From positions 28,481,792-28,545,791 of the forward strand of contig NC_072892.1 in the NCBI RefSeq assembly GCF_027943255.1: 64,000 nucleotides of DNA, given 5' to 3'. The number at the start of each line of letters is the position of its first letter. The stretch's first letter is position 1. This DNA comes from Anastrepha obliqua. Lineage: Eukaryota; Arthropoda; Insecta; Diptera; Tephritidae. This document shows positions 52,406-63,430 of the stretch, in pieces. The translations under genes and the position numbers were made by a program. The notes beneath the pieces were generated by a model. It did no database searches. It saw only the letters and a program-made list of their open reading frames with translations, and was not told where the DNA came from.

Positions 52406-53610
52406 CACACATCGTGACCTAACCTAAATGCTTTCACCGAATTCGAATAGTTACCAACGTACATACGACGTTCGAAGGGTCCCGTCACTAAATTTGCTCG
52501 TAATGGCCAATTATGGATTTTCATAAAATGTTTCTATGATTACTTTATGATGGCATAGAAAATTTCGAAATTCAGAGTAGGTGTTAATCAGAGCGAAGCC
52601 ATTAAATTTGGTGGCTAACAACGTTTTGTACATTAGAATGTCACAACAAAAGAAAGTAGACTAATAGTAGAATAGTCATTTTCTTTTGTGGTGGCATCCC
52701 AATGTTCAAGGCGAAACAATTTAGCTGGTATTCTGATATCACCTTAAACGATTCACGATTTTGAACAAACAGCACTCGCGTAAGATGGATATACTCCACC
52801 TCACCAACCCGAGTGCTGCTCACAGATTTCGACATGTTTGTGTTACGTACGACACAAGAACGGCTGATAAAACTTTTTTTTTGTTCTATCTTTAATTATT
52901 TTTATTTTTAAACAATATAAACTTTTTAAAGGCAAAATACAAAAACCGGATGTTTTCGGTTACATTTCTGCAAAAACCCCGAGCGTCATAGATTCGCCTT
53001 GGTGTTAGCGATGCGACGAAGGAGAAAAATTACATACAAATGGCAAAAATTCCCAAGCAAATTTTTGTTGGATTACACGCAACTGAGCATAGCGAGATAA
53101 GCAGCCCAACAGCGGCGACGTAGTGACGTAGCAAAGTGGCGATAGCTACTAGTGACTACAGAAGCAGCGCAGCCTAGGCGAGGGAAGGAAAGGCGAAAAC
53201 CGTGGAGCTGACGAAATTCAGTTGACGCACGGCGATATTTGATACTAAATTTGGACCCATATTGTTAAAAATTGATATATTAAATTAAATTCAAGAGAAT
53301 TCATTGAAGCTGCAGTCAAAACAAACAAAAATATTGTAGAATAAAAATAAAAATAAAATACTTGTATAGCTTCTAGCTTTTAAAAACTTATTTTAAGAAT
53401 TTTAATAACAATATTTTATGTAAAAAATAATAATAAGAATAACTTTTTATAGTCGCTAAAAAACAATGGCCGCCTAATATTAAAGGAAATGTGCTAAATT
53501 TGAAAAATATTTATTAAATTCACTTAGTATTGAGTACTAATATACTTTTTAAGTTGGTATTTTAAATTCTTAAATAAAAGTACTAATAAATCGTGAAATA
53601 ATCATGTTAT
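52406..53610. other. intergenic, no gene seen
   Basis: Mostly AT-rich. The stretch 53010-53260 is clearly less AT-rich than its surroundings, with many GCGAC/GCAGC words and an AATTCAGTTGACG initiator-like site, but it has no open frame. Confidence 0.4.
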
Positions 53611-53803
53611 ATTAGACCAATCGACCAAATTAATAAAAACATTTTTCTAATAGCGGTCGCCCCTCGGCAGGCAATGGCAAACCTCCGAGTGTATTTCTGC
53701 CATCAAGACGCACACCACAAATAGGAGGAGGAGCTCGGCCAAACACCTAACAGAAGTGTACGCGCCAATTATTTATTTTTTTTTATTTTATTAGACCAAT
53801 CGA
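53611..53803 (+). mobile_element. tRNA-derived SINE, copy 11, 5'-truncated, with 14-bp target duplication
   Basis: ATTAGACCAATCGA occurs at 53611-53624 and 53790-53803. Directly after the first copy the sequence joins the SINE at CCAAATTAATAAAAACA, past the tRNA-like head. The middle is deleted between TTTCTGCCAT and CAAGACGCAC. The tail is ACACCTAACAGAAGTGTACG with TTTATTTTTTTTTATTTT. Confidence 0.93.
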
Positions 53804-53869
53804 ATTGGTTGAAAAAAATTAATTTGAAAAAAAGTCAGAAGAATTTTCAATTATTATTATCGAACAGTT

Positions 53870-54670
53870 TTAGGCTATTAATAAGTCCTAAAACTGCTGT
53901 AGGCTTACTTTCTACCAGGAGGTTTGGATCTATAGCCTCATTTTCCAGGTAATTTAGTCTGCGTCGTGCCACTGCTGGGCAGTCGCATAGAACGTGTTCT
54001 GCTGTTTCTTATGCCTCTTTGCAGAGTCTACAGTAATCGTTTTCTATCACACCTATTTTTCATGTGATAATTAAGTTTACAGTTAGTAGTTTAGTGTAAA
54101 GTTGTATGTACTTTCTGCTTAGGTTAAGGATTGCTTCTGCTTTTTTCCGTTCTGGATCTATGAGTCTTTCCGGTTGCCGCATACCCGATTGGGTTCTCCA
54201 GTAATCGATTAGGCCTCGTTGTTCCTGCTCACGCAGAAAAGCACTTTTGAAGCTGTTATTTACCCCGCAGAAAGGTTCAGGATCTATGAAGGGAGTGTTT
54301 GTCCGCTTTTTCGCTAAAGTGTCCGCAATTTTATTCCCGGAACCCACATCAAGGTAACAAAGTTTCTTGATGCTAGAGTGTTGAGGATTTAAAAAAATTC
54401 GCAGACCAACCTTGATTGGAATGAGAAGCTATCCAGCGATTTTAGACTGTCTTGACTGTCAGAGAGAATGTTAATATTGGCACCGCGCGGGATCCTGCGT
54501 AGACATTCTCTGGCACACAGCTCTAAGGCGTGGACCTCCGCCTGGAAAATGGAAGTGGTTTTTCCCATTGCGATTGCTTTTTTGAAATGTGGTCCGACAA
54601 TTCTAGCCCTGGCACAACCGTCTTCCATTTTGGACCCATCGGTAAACCGCAACTGTGCGGATTCAATACT
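53870..54670 (-). mobile_element. RNase H-bearing LINE, 3' part (different family)
   Basis: On the - strand: MRFTDGSKMEDGCARARIVG, TTSIFQAEVHALELCARECL, NINILSDSQDSLKSLDSF (RNase H), then GSGNKIADTLAKKRTN, YWRTQSGMRQPERLIDPERK and a shifted DYCRLC ... ETAEHVLCDCPAVARRR zinc tail. Frameshifts and missing segments show decay. Confidence 0.87.
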
Positions 54671-54754
54671 TAGTATTATAGTTTCAAATACAATTATTTT
54701 GAAATAAACATAAAATTTTCTTAGTAAAGCATAGAGAAAATAACTTGAACGGAA

Positions 54755-55540
54755 ATTTTTGCCATTCTGAAAGTAGCAGAACAGAAAATTAAGAGGAGAT
54801 GGAGCGGTAAGCCGAAATTGATTGGAGTATTTAGTGACAATCAGGCTGCACTAAAGGCTCTGGAGAACGCAAAGCAAACCTCAAATTTCGTTCAAGAATG
54901 TAAGAAGAAGCCTAATTCTGTTACAAGACAAAATAAGCTTGGACTTAAATGGGTTCAAGAACACTGCAGGGTTCAAGGGAATGAAATTTCCGATGAATTG
55001 GCCAACTGTGCGGTTACTCAGCGGTTACCCCAGAGGGACTGGATGCAATAATCGGAACCAGTTCTGCAGAAATCATGAATTGGATCAGGGAATTTGCACG
55101 CAATTTACATAAAGTGCGATGGTTCGACTTAGAACGTTGCAGAACTACAAAGAGTTTTTTGATAAGCTCGAACAGAAAACTGTCAATTTTTCTTCTAAAA
55201 CTTGCAAGAAAAGCCGTTTGGTTAATAGTCGATATTATTACAGAACACAACCCACGAGGTCAGCATATGACCACCATTGGGTTTATTGAGCAGCCGATTT
55301 GCCTGTCTTGCTTAGAAGAGGCGGATAGCACGGAGCTTATTCCCTGTGGGTGTCCTGCCTTTGCTAGAGCAAGGCTACGAATTTTGAGTTCTGATGCCTT
55401 GAGAATTTATAATATTCCTTCTCTTAAACTGGAGGATATTTTCAGATTTCCCAAATCCCAGATTTACCTCTATATATCTCTATTCTATGCTAACTCTTTC
55501 CTTATGTTACTTCTCTCCTTTCCTCATTGACTATCTACCC
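54755..55540 (+). mobile_element. RNase H-bearing LINE, 3' part, relative of 50500-51690
   Basis: On the + strand: AILKVAEQKIKRRWSGKPKL, FSDNQAALKALENAKQTSNF, LGLKWVQEHCRVQGNEISDE (RNase H), a frameshift near 55015, then MNWIREFARNLHKVRWFDLE, SFLISSNRKLSIFLLKLARK and ICLSCLEEADSTELIPCGCP. It is collinear with the - strand copy. In the zinc tail the His is replaced (ELIPCGC). Confidence 0.9.
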
Positions 55541-56829
55541 TTTTACTTTCCAGATTTACAACGCCACTATATTCAAAAAGAGCATAATAGAAGCTTGGAA
55601 CAGTGTAACGTCTGCAGAGCTGACAAATAAAACTGTATCCTCGCAGTTTTCAACCAACTTTTTGGGCTCTCCAACAAACGAAAATAGAAATAGGCATGCG
55701 TAGACTTTTGTCCATCACGAGTAACGGCTGTTAAAATTAAAACACATTCAAGGGAAGGTATCCGTCGAAAAAACAAATTTTTTTTCATAAAATGTTAATA
55801 TAACCCTTTGAGAATATATCAAAAAATGTTTAGAACATAAATTTAAGTATTTCTTATATTATAGATCGTCAACCGTGACGACTTCATTCTTTACGTTCGA
55901 GCGCTGGGAGAGGTATAGTTATGTTGTATTCAAACTTTAGACGCGTTTTTCTCAAAACTATATTTTTCGAATTGGCGTACACGATATCTCGAAAAGTTAT
56001 TGGCCGATCTCCCTGAACTTTTGCAAATATCTTTTTTATGATATTACTGATATTATGTGAATACAAGTCTTCGGAAAATTTTCGAAAAATAATTTTTTCG
56101 AAGCAAGAATAGTAGGAAAATTCGACCCGAAATTCATTTTTTGTTAAGCATTTTATTCCGCGAATTTTTTCCCCCCATTTATTGGTAATTCATATAGAAA
56201 TTATGACATTAATAAACAAAAAAATTTTCGATTTTTTGTATTCAGGTCACTGACGCCGATGCTACAATGCCCGCAGATTAAGAAGCCCCGCTGCGACCTT
56301 CCTGGAAGAATTGAGTGTACATCCGCCATTTTAAATGATTAAAGTAAAAAAAAAAATAGTTTATATTATTTTAATGTATAAATAAACCGTATGCCAATTT
56401 TGAAAAAATATATTGACTTCTTCATTTTAAATAATTTTAATGAAAACCAGGAAAAATATGGCCGTTTACAGGTATCTGTCCCCTTAATGGCATGAAATTG
56501 CGCAGAATTGTGGCGGGGACGGATTTTTTGCCGTCGGTTATTTTTACGGCGAGAAAATGTTTAGATTAATTTCTATTTCCTCCCCTGGGTTGAAGACTCA
56601 AGGCTGATCACTTGATGACAACTTGTTTGCTCACAAGCAACAGCAGCAAATAACAAGCAAAAAATATTTGATTTGTACAAGAAAACCTGCAAAATATCAA
56701 GAATTGAAAAATAAATTGTGTTTTGGTAACAATGAGCTTCCACCTTTTTGCAGATAGAGGAAGTGCGAAAGTACAAGAATATCTACAATTTATCTGTAAA
56801 GGAATACCGAAACGAGCAGAAGAAGAGTC
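55541..56829. other. intergenic; holds a dispersed repeat segment near 55900-56110
   Basis: The segment 55930-55975 shares ACGCGTTTTTCTCAAAACTA and TTCGAATTGG-type sequence with 10225-10265; beyond that the match is weak. No gene is recognised in the rest. Confidence 0.4.
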
Positions 56830-57285
56830 CAATTTAGGAGGCTATTGGGAAAACGGTAAATGCAAGCTGGAAGTGTTATGAAGTGCATAATGTATTCCGA
56901 AACAACAAACTAAAGATCTTCAACACAAATAACAGATCAGTCCTTCTATACGACGCACAGACATGGAAAGTCACTGACGCGAACTGCAATACTATAAATT
57001 GCATGTTTTTATTATACGAATAATCTGCCGAGTTTACTGGACGCGCTCATAAACAGTATCAAGGCAATCAAAAGACAAAATGGAACTGGATTGGCCATAC
57101 GCTTCGAAAAGACAGCATCGATATTTGGCGTTTGGGAATCCACAAGCGAAAAGAGCACTTGGTCGCCCAAAGATGGCATGGGTGCTGACGGTGCGTACTG
57201 AAAGCGAGAGTTTTGGTTCCTGGGGTCAAATAAGGTGTCTTGCATGTGACAGAAGAAGACGTATGCTCGCGTAACATTTTTAAAT
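56830..57285 (+). mobile_element. non-LTR retrotransposon, RT C-terminal fragment
   Basis: On the + strand: NNKLKIFNTNNRSVLLYDAQ and TWKVTDANCNTINC, then QKTKWNWIGHTLRKDSIDIW, an NPQ-x-KR-x-x-GRP equivalent in another frame (WHGC region) and a final FGSWGQIRCLACDRRR. The order matches the fragment at 689-1165. Confidence 0.75.
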
Positions 57286-58209
57286 TTGTACACCAATTTC
57301 GAACCGCAAATTGTATTGAATTATTGAATGTACTTATGTATATTACTTTGTATTGCTCCAGGGAATAAATAATAATGTGTTCGTTGTGTACATTATTTTT
57401 TTATTATTCGCAACAGTCTTTCAATGTTGTTCATTTTGGCAAACACTCACAAGTGTAGCAAACGAAAAGATTTCGCTACAAAATAAATTTTATTTTAACA
57501 ACAGAAAGTTCAGTTGAAAACCATCCCGTCGGAATGGTGTTTAACCGATCAAATCTTCCGATGGGGGTAGATCAGCTGTTCACCGTCACCCGTCAGCCAC
57601 CCGTTATCCGCTGCAATTCTGTTTAGGACAAAAAGGATGAATTTTAAAACGGACACCGGCAATCGCACGCATGTTTACTGGAATTCAATTTTTAAAACTG
57701 AACATAGCGAAAACATCCAATGATGTAGGTGGGGCTACTTTCTTTTACTGTTTAATTCGGCATCCCTCGGCGTTTCGAAGCATGCTTCGTACAACAATAG
57801 CACATAGCCACGAGATGATAGGCGTGCTATTGCTCACCCTTTCTTATGTAGTTGTTGGTGTATTTTTGTGCACGATTCTTATTCTATAATTTCTTTACGT
57901 TCATTTATGTTTACGTATTTATTGTATTATTAAGTCCTTATGTATAAGTACAATTAGTCTGGTAGACAACCAAGAGTGAAAGTTGTGTGTATGTACATTT
58001 ACAATTATTAATGTGTTAAAAAATGTATGTACCATAAATACAGTCTGTCTAACAAAAACGTGACCGACAAAATTCGAGCTTAGTTTTGTAAGAAAATTAG
58101 AAAGCGTAAGCTGTTTTTTATTTTTTATTTATTTAAGTTGTTTTTAGAAAATTAGTTCCGCGCATGAAAAATGATTTGAAGCAGTGTTTCTATGTACTCA
58201 CCTTATAGG
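57286..58209. other. intergenic, no gene seen
   Basis: Short open frames without recognised domains. The + frame at 57671-57889 has a hydrophobic end (LLLTLSYVVVGVFLCTILIL) but no supported start. Confidence 0.4.
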
Positions 58210-58500
58210 CCCAAAAATGTCACGTGTATTTGCAGCAAAATATTTGAAGAAGACTTTCGTACGAAAATGGTTGCAACTATATTCTGAAGTTAAAAACGTC
58301 GTTCACTTCCTAGGACGAGGCCCTAAAAATATACCTGTCCAAAGCAAGATCAGAAAATCATACAATTGTTTGTGACAAAGCCGAACTTATCGTTGGGGAA
58401 AGCTGAAGCAGTTTTATGGAAAACTGGTGTTAATGCATTCAAAGACACATTTCGCGCAAGAATGATAGAAACAAGATTGCGCCCATCAGAGAGTGCGTGA
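58210..58500 (+). mobile_element. Tc1-like transposase, N-terminal fragment
   Basis: On the + strand: CHVYLQQNI-region then LGRGPKNIPVQSKI, followed in another frame by QLFVTKPNLSLGKAEAVLWK and TGVNAFKDTFRARMIETRLR. These resemble the second helix-turn-helix of Tc1 transposases (P-x-x-S-L-x-x-A-x-x-x-L-x-x-x-G-x-x-V-S-x-x-T). No catalytic part follows. Confidence 0.6.
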
Positions 58501-59559
58501 CGTCACATTAGCTGAGTTGTGTAGTGTTGCCAACTATTTGCTCTTCACAATAAATTTAGTGCTTGTTTATACCCAAAGAACGAAATTTATTAAGTTTCGT
58601 GTTTGTTTCTTTTTTTAATTTAAAGCTACGGAAACTGTAAGTTAAAAAAATGTGTATTATTAAACAAAAGAAGGTCACTGTGAGAAGATTCTAGTGCGAA
58701 TGCAAATTTGGTGTTTCTTACAAAATTTGATATTTTAAAAATGAAAATTTAATTTTTTTGCTCCTTTTAAGGTTATGCAAAAATATTAAATCTTCTTCTC
58801 TTAACTCTTCTTAACATTGAAAACTTTTTTACACTTTTTTAAAAGCGTTTGAACTTACTGAATGCGAATTAAAACCATGGAGGTGTAATCGTGAGGACCG
58901 GACTCAATCCTTAGCGGGATATAGGGCATCATGAGGTGTATTCATAGTAGAAATAAGCAACAAAATACTTAAAAATACTGAAGAAACTATAACGGAATTT
59001 TTACAAAAAGAGTACCTTATCTTGTTACATAACTTCAAATATAAGAAAAAAAATTTCTTAACAAAAAACTCATAAATTAAAGTGTACATAACCATAACAC
59101 ATTTATTAAAAAAACCGCATTTTAAAGACAATTTGTCACGCATACAAAATTGTTCAATAAACCTTTGGTGTTTTATTTTCTTTAAATGGGCGTTTTAGTG
59201 CGTTTTTATATCCAAAGCTAGGCAACACTGGAGTAGCGAGGAAGAGATATGACTGCTGAAAGAAGAAGAACACCAACAACAACCGCAATCCCGGGCACCG
59301 CGACTAGATGTTAAAAAAAAGTAAAGCTAAATAAAACTGAATGAATTATTGAACTAATTTTTAAAAAATGTATATTTTAAAAAATTATAAATATTACATT
59401 TTAAAGAACAGGCTAGAAGAATTTCATGAAGAAAGAACTAGGACTCCGAGACTAAATAACAAAAAAAAAACTAAATCTAGTTACAAAAATGGTAATCTCC
59501 CCATACTGGTGCTAATACGACTTCACTCATTGTCAAATTCGCTGAGAGCAAAGTAACGG
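58501..59559. other. intergenic, no gene seen
   Basis: AT-rich; nothing recognised. Confidence 0.4.
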
Positions 59560-60215
59560 TACCATCTCATTATTCTTTCCATCATGCGTTCCGAGGATAT
59601 TTACGTGCAGAAGAAATCTAACTGTGCTTCGGGCACATTGAAAAAACCGCTGCTCTCATTAGCGCACATTGAACTTGCATGGGCTAAGGCAAATTCAGAA
59701 CGCAAATGGGTTAATATTCACGAACGAATCTTCCTTTTAGGCATACGTCGGTTCTGCTCGTCGGTTAATCGACAACTTCAACGAACTGTTAAGCACCCAG
59801 CAGTCTGAAATCCTCTTTGGGGATTTGACTGTTTATTTGTGTTTACCGTCAATATGAATGCAGTTTTGATGAATAAAATTTACCAAAAAGCATCATTAGC
59901 TGCGGAGATGTTTTGAAGAACTAGCCAACATTGCACAACGATTCCAAGTATCGAAGCTGAAGTTGTGGAAACAGCAAAATGAGATTGAAATGTTGGATTG
60001 GCCTTCACAGTCGCCTGATGTCAACCTAATTCAAAATGGTTGGTCAATCGTTAATCTCAAAGAAGGTTAAATTCAAAGGAAAACAAATATGGACGCTCAT
60101 AAAGTTACCAGGGCAAATTAGGCTGATTTGGAGCCGATTTCCTCCACAATAACATAAAGTATGACTCAAAGAAGTGCAGCCATTACAGCTAATGGTGGTG
60201 ACTATACATTTTACT
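59560..60215 (+). mobile_element. Tc1-like transposase remnant
   Basis: On the + strand: TLKKPLLSLAHIELAWAKAN (the end of the DNA-binding part), a damaged core, then EIEMLDWPSQSPDVNLIQN followed by GWSIVNLK, the Tc1 third catalytic block with Glu replaced by Gln (NLIQN for NPIEN), and a C-terminal ITANGGDYTFY equivalent of A-R-G-G-x-T-x-Y. Dead. Confidence 0.75.
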
Positions 60216-60972
60216 GAATATGTTGCGTATTGTAAATATGTATTATAAGCCTTTTTGTGTTAATTTATTTATTTTTTTTTTGTCGACAAGTACAAGCACT
60301 CTGACAACATTAAGTCCATTGTACTGCACTCGGGTTCCCCTTTTCATTTTCTTTAAATCTCGAAAAATCTGAATAGATCTTGTGGTGTCAAGGAGTCAGG
60401 TCAACCAGTCCCTTCTGCTTAATGACAGGAGGATTTGCGACAGTGAGTCGGACATGACAGGTAACATCAGTTTTGCCCATCTGCAGCCTCTCTCAGCCTA
60501 CCAGGCTGAGCCCATAAAATGCAGTTTGTTTGAATCAAATTGGTGGCATAGTTTCCAACTTATGGAGGTCTCGCTTTTGTTAGACAGACTGTTTGTATGT
60601 AGATTTATCAGCCTTAAATATGGCTTCTAATTGAGCTCGAAGTATCGACAAATAAATAATAGCAATCATTTAATTTTTGTTGTACTCTTAAGCCAGATTT
60701 GAGCGCACTGAAAAAAAACGCGAAAATATTTATAGAGAAATATCACTTACTGAAGGTCAGGGTATTAAATGAGCAGAAGATAATAGCTGATCACGTACTA
60801 ATATAAAAAATAAACTTGTGCACTGTTTCTTGATAACTAACGACCAACGTGCCTCCCCATCCGTATGCAATCATTGTGATTTTAATCAAAACAAATTAAT
60901 TTACGCTCATCCCAACAGAAAACTGCTTAATCACGCAATTTAGAGCTTTTAGCAGGGTGGAGATTTTTTTTG
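60216..60972. other. intergenic, no gene seen
   Basis: The + frame at 60382-60630 has no domain or start context that supports a gene. Confidence 0.4.
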
Positions 60973-61280
60973 TGGCCGCCGTAGCCGAATAGTTGATGCG
61001 TGACTGCCATTTGGGAGTGCGTAGGTTCGAATCTCCATGCATGAACAGCAAATAATTAAACAAACTTTTTTTTTTTTAGCTGTCTCTCTCCGCAGGCAAT
61101 GGCAAGCCTCCGAGTATATTTCTCCCGTGAAAAAGCTCACAAAAAAAGAAAAATATCTGACGTTTGGAGTTGGCTTAAAACTGTAGGTCCATCTATTCGT
61201 GGAAGAACATTAAGGCGCACACCACAAGTAGGAGGAGAAGCTCGGCCAAATACCTAACAGAAGTGTACGCACCAATTATT
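60973..61280 (+). mobile_element. tRNA-derived SINE, copy 12 (full length, subfamily B)
   Basis: Sense copy. A box TAGCCGAATAG 60982-60992, B box GGTTCGAATCT 61023-61033, the TGCATGAACAGCAAATAAT head, a poly-T run, the central block and the tail ATACCTAACAGAAGTGTACG, CACCAATTATT. Confidence 0.93.
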
Positions 61281-61479
61281 AATCATTTAATTTATATTTT
61301 TTGGTTCACTAAAGAATTAAATTTTAGTTCAACCAACAATAAATTTCCACTTTTCCCTGAATGCGTTTTTCTAGTTTCATTAAATTCTACTTACTGGATA
61401 TTATAAAGAGGTGTTATTTTGATATTCCGAGAAAAATGCTATTTTTTAATATAAATGATCGGATATTTATTTCATTATA

Positions 61480-61925
61480 AAGAGGAAGGTATGCCGTTAA
61501 TAGTGGAAAATAATATCAGGCAAATGAACCACACGACCACGCTTACAGGACAATATCATTTTCATGAAATTTTCCATAACCGAATTGCCAAGTGGCTGCC
61601 CTATGTCCTCGATAGCCTCACGAATTCTATCTTTGAGGTATTGAATCGACCCTGGGCTGTTGGCGTAGATCTTCTCTTTCACGTGGCCCCAAAGAAAAAG
61701 TCACAAGGTGTTAAATCACAAGATATCGGTGGCGAATTGTGATCACTCCTTCGAGAGATAACACGGTCCGGAAACTTTTCCCGTAAAAGATCAATGGTGT
61801 CGTTGCTTGTGTGGCACGTAGCGCCGTCTTGTTTAAAATAAACCTTGTCCAGATCAATACCATCCAATTCCGGCCATAAAAAATCGTTAATCATCTCTTG
61901 ATAGCGCAGTCCATTCACCAATAAT
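61480..61925 (-). mobile_element. DD41D-type transposase C-terminal fragment
   Basis: On the - strand: GLRYQEMINDFLWPELDGID, VYFKQDGATCHTSNDTIDLL (second Asp), SPPISCDLTPCDFFFGAT (third Asp; 41 residues between them), then KEKIYANSPGSIQYLKDRIR. The N-terminal half is missing. This copy keeps both C-terminal catalytic Asp residues. Confidence 0.82.
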
Positions 61926-62113
61926 ACCTGTTATTGGAAAACCCTTTACATTTTCGTAATAACCAGAAATTCCAGAAATGCCATATCTTTTCGAATTTAC
62001 TTTCAATAAAATTTTTAAAGTTTAATAAAGATAATTACAATTGTGTTTTTACTGAGCTTTTATATTTTGATAAGTGGTAAATGGCAAAATATAAAAATTG
62101 GTTGTGATTATTA

Positions 62114-63237
62114 TTCTGATCATATTGGAGGTACTTTTTCCAATAGGGGTTTTTTCGCTAGATCACGCGTGACTACTGTCAAATTAAATACATAGTTTTT
62201 TTCAGTTTTCATTGACATTTCATCATGGAAAGGCTTACGCCTCAACAACGTTTACAAATCGTACAATTGCGAAATTACGAAAATCGACGTTCTGTGAAAA
62301 GTGTTCATCGCGCGTTCAGACCAACTTACACACCATTCGGCAAACCATCGGCAAAATTGAGAATAATTTTACATTATTGTATGACACTGACCGATTAGAC
62401 CACCTACAGCTCGAAGTGAAGAGAATATTGCGTCTGTAAATTAGAGTTTTGCCGAAGAACCGGAAGAATCGGTTCGACACCGATCTCAACAACTTGACCT
62501 ATCTAATAGCACTATTTGAGCGATTTTATTCAAAGATCTTGGCTTTAAAGCGTATAAAATACAGCTAGTCCAAGATTTGAAGTCCGCTGATCTTCTAAAG
62601 CATCATAATTTAAATCGTTGGATTCTTGAAAAACTCGCTGAAGATCCGCATTTTGACCAATATTTCTTTAAGCCTCGTAGGCGCCAATGTAACAATGAAT
62701 GGCGAACGCTATCACACCATGATAAACGACTTTTTGATGCCAAAAATTGAAATCGGTGATCTCTACAACATTTTGTTCCAACAAAACGGAGCTACTTGCC
62801 ATACAGCACATGAAACAATGCAATTACTGCGTCGTCGTTTCGATGAGCAATTTTTCTCTCATCTCGGACCAGTGGGTTGGCCACCAATATCGTGTAATAT
62901 CACACCTTTGGACTTTTATTTGCGAGGGTATGTAAAGTTTAAATGCTTTGTGGATAAACCAACTTCGATTGAGGCCAACCACGATTGGAAGTCAACATTA
63001 CGGAAGTTATTCACAAGATATCGACCTAAGTCCTCCAGTGAGTCAATTCAAAATTTATGTTTACGGATGGTCGAATTACGGTGGCGTGCGGCCAACATTT
63101 TAAAGGGATTATCTTTAAAAAATAAATATCGAGAATGTTCTTACTATACATAAACATTATCAAAATTGCCCAATCAATTTGAATTTTCTTGGATTTATTT
63201 CAATTTAAAATCCGATACCTCTAAATTGCTCACCCTG
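62114..63237 (+). mobile_element. DD41D (rosa-like) mariner, degenerate
   Basis: Left end CTGATCATATTGGAGGTAC; right end, in reverse, AGGGTGAGCAATTTAGAGG with TA outside. The transposase starts MERLTPQQRLQIVQLRNYEN (62224), goes through several stops, then GANVTMNGERYHTMINDFLM, LFQQNGATCHTAHETMQLLR (second Asp now Asn) and CNITPLDFYLRGYVKFKCF (third Asp kept), ending about 63150. Its left part matches the reverse strand of 36170-36312. It lies about 200 bp upstream of the Gnmt coding start. Confidence 0.85.
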
Positions 63238-63364
63238 TAAAATAGATTAAATATATTGCTGGGTATGCGCACATATGATTTCATTCGAAAGTACGTAAGG
63301 GCCTACCTATCAGCATATATGCACGCATACATACATACATATCCGCGCATACATATTTTATTAT

Positions 63365-63430
63365 ATTAATCACTTTCTAATTTCCAGTCGAATTCAAATT
63401 CAGTTCAAATTCAGAGGCTTAACTGACAAG
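63365..63430 (+). promoter_or_regulatory. Gnmt: probable 3' splice site and 5' UTR of Gnmt
   Basis: CACTTTCTAATTTCCAG ends at 63387 and looks like an intron acceptor 43 bases before the Gnmt ATG. If used, the promoter lies further upstream, beyond a 5' UTR intron. Within the leader AATTCAAATTCAGTTCAAAT contains short direct repeats of TTCAAATTCAG. Inference only. Confidence 0.4.
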
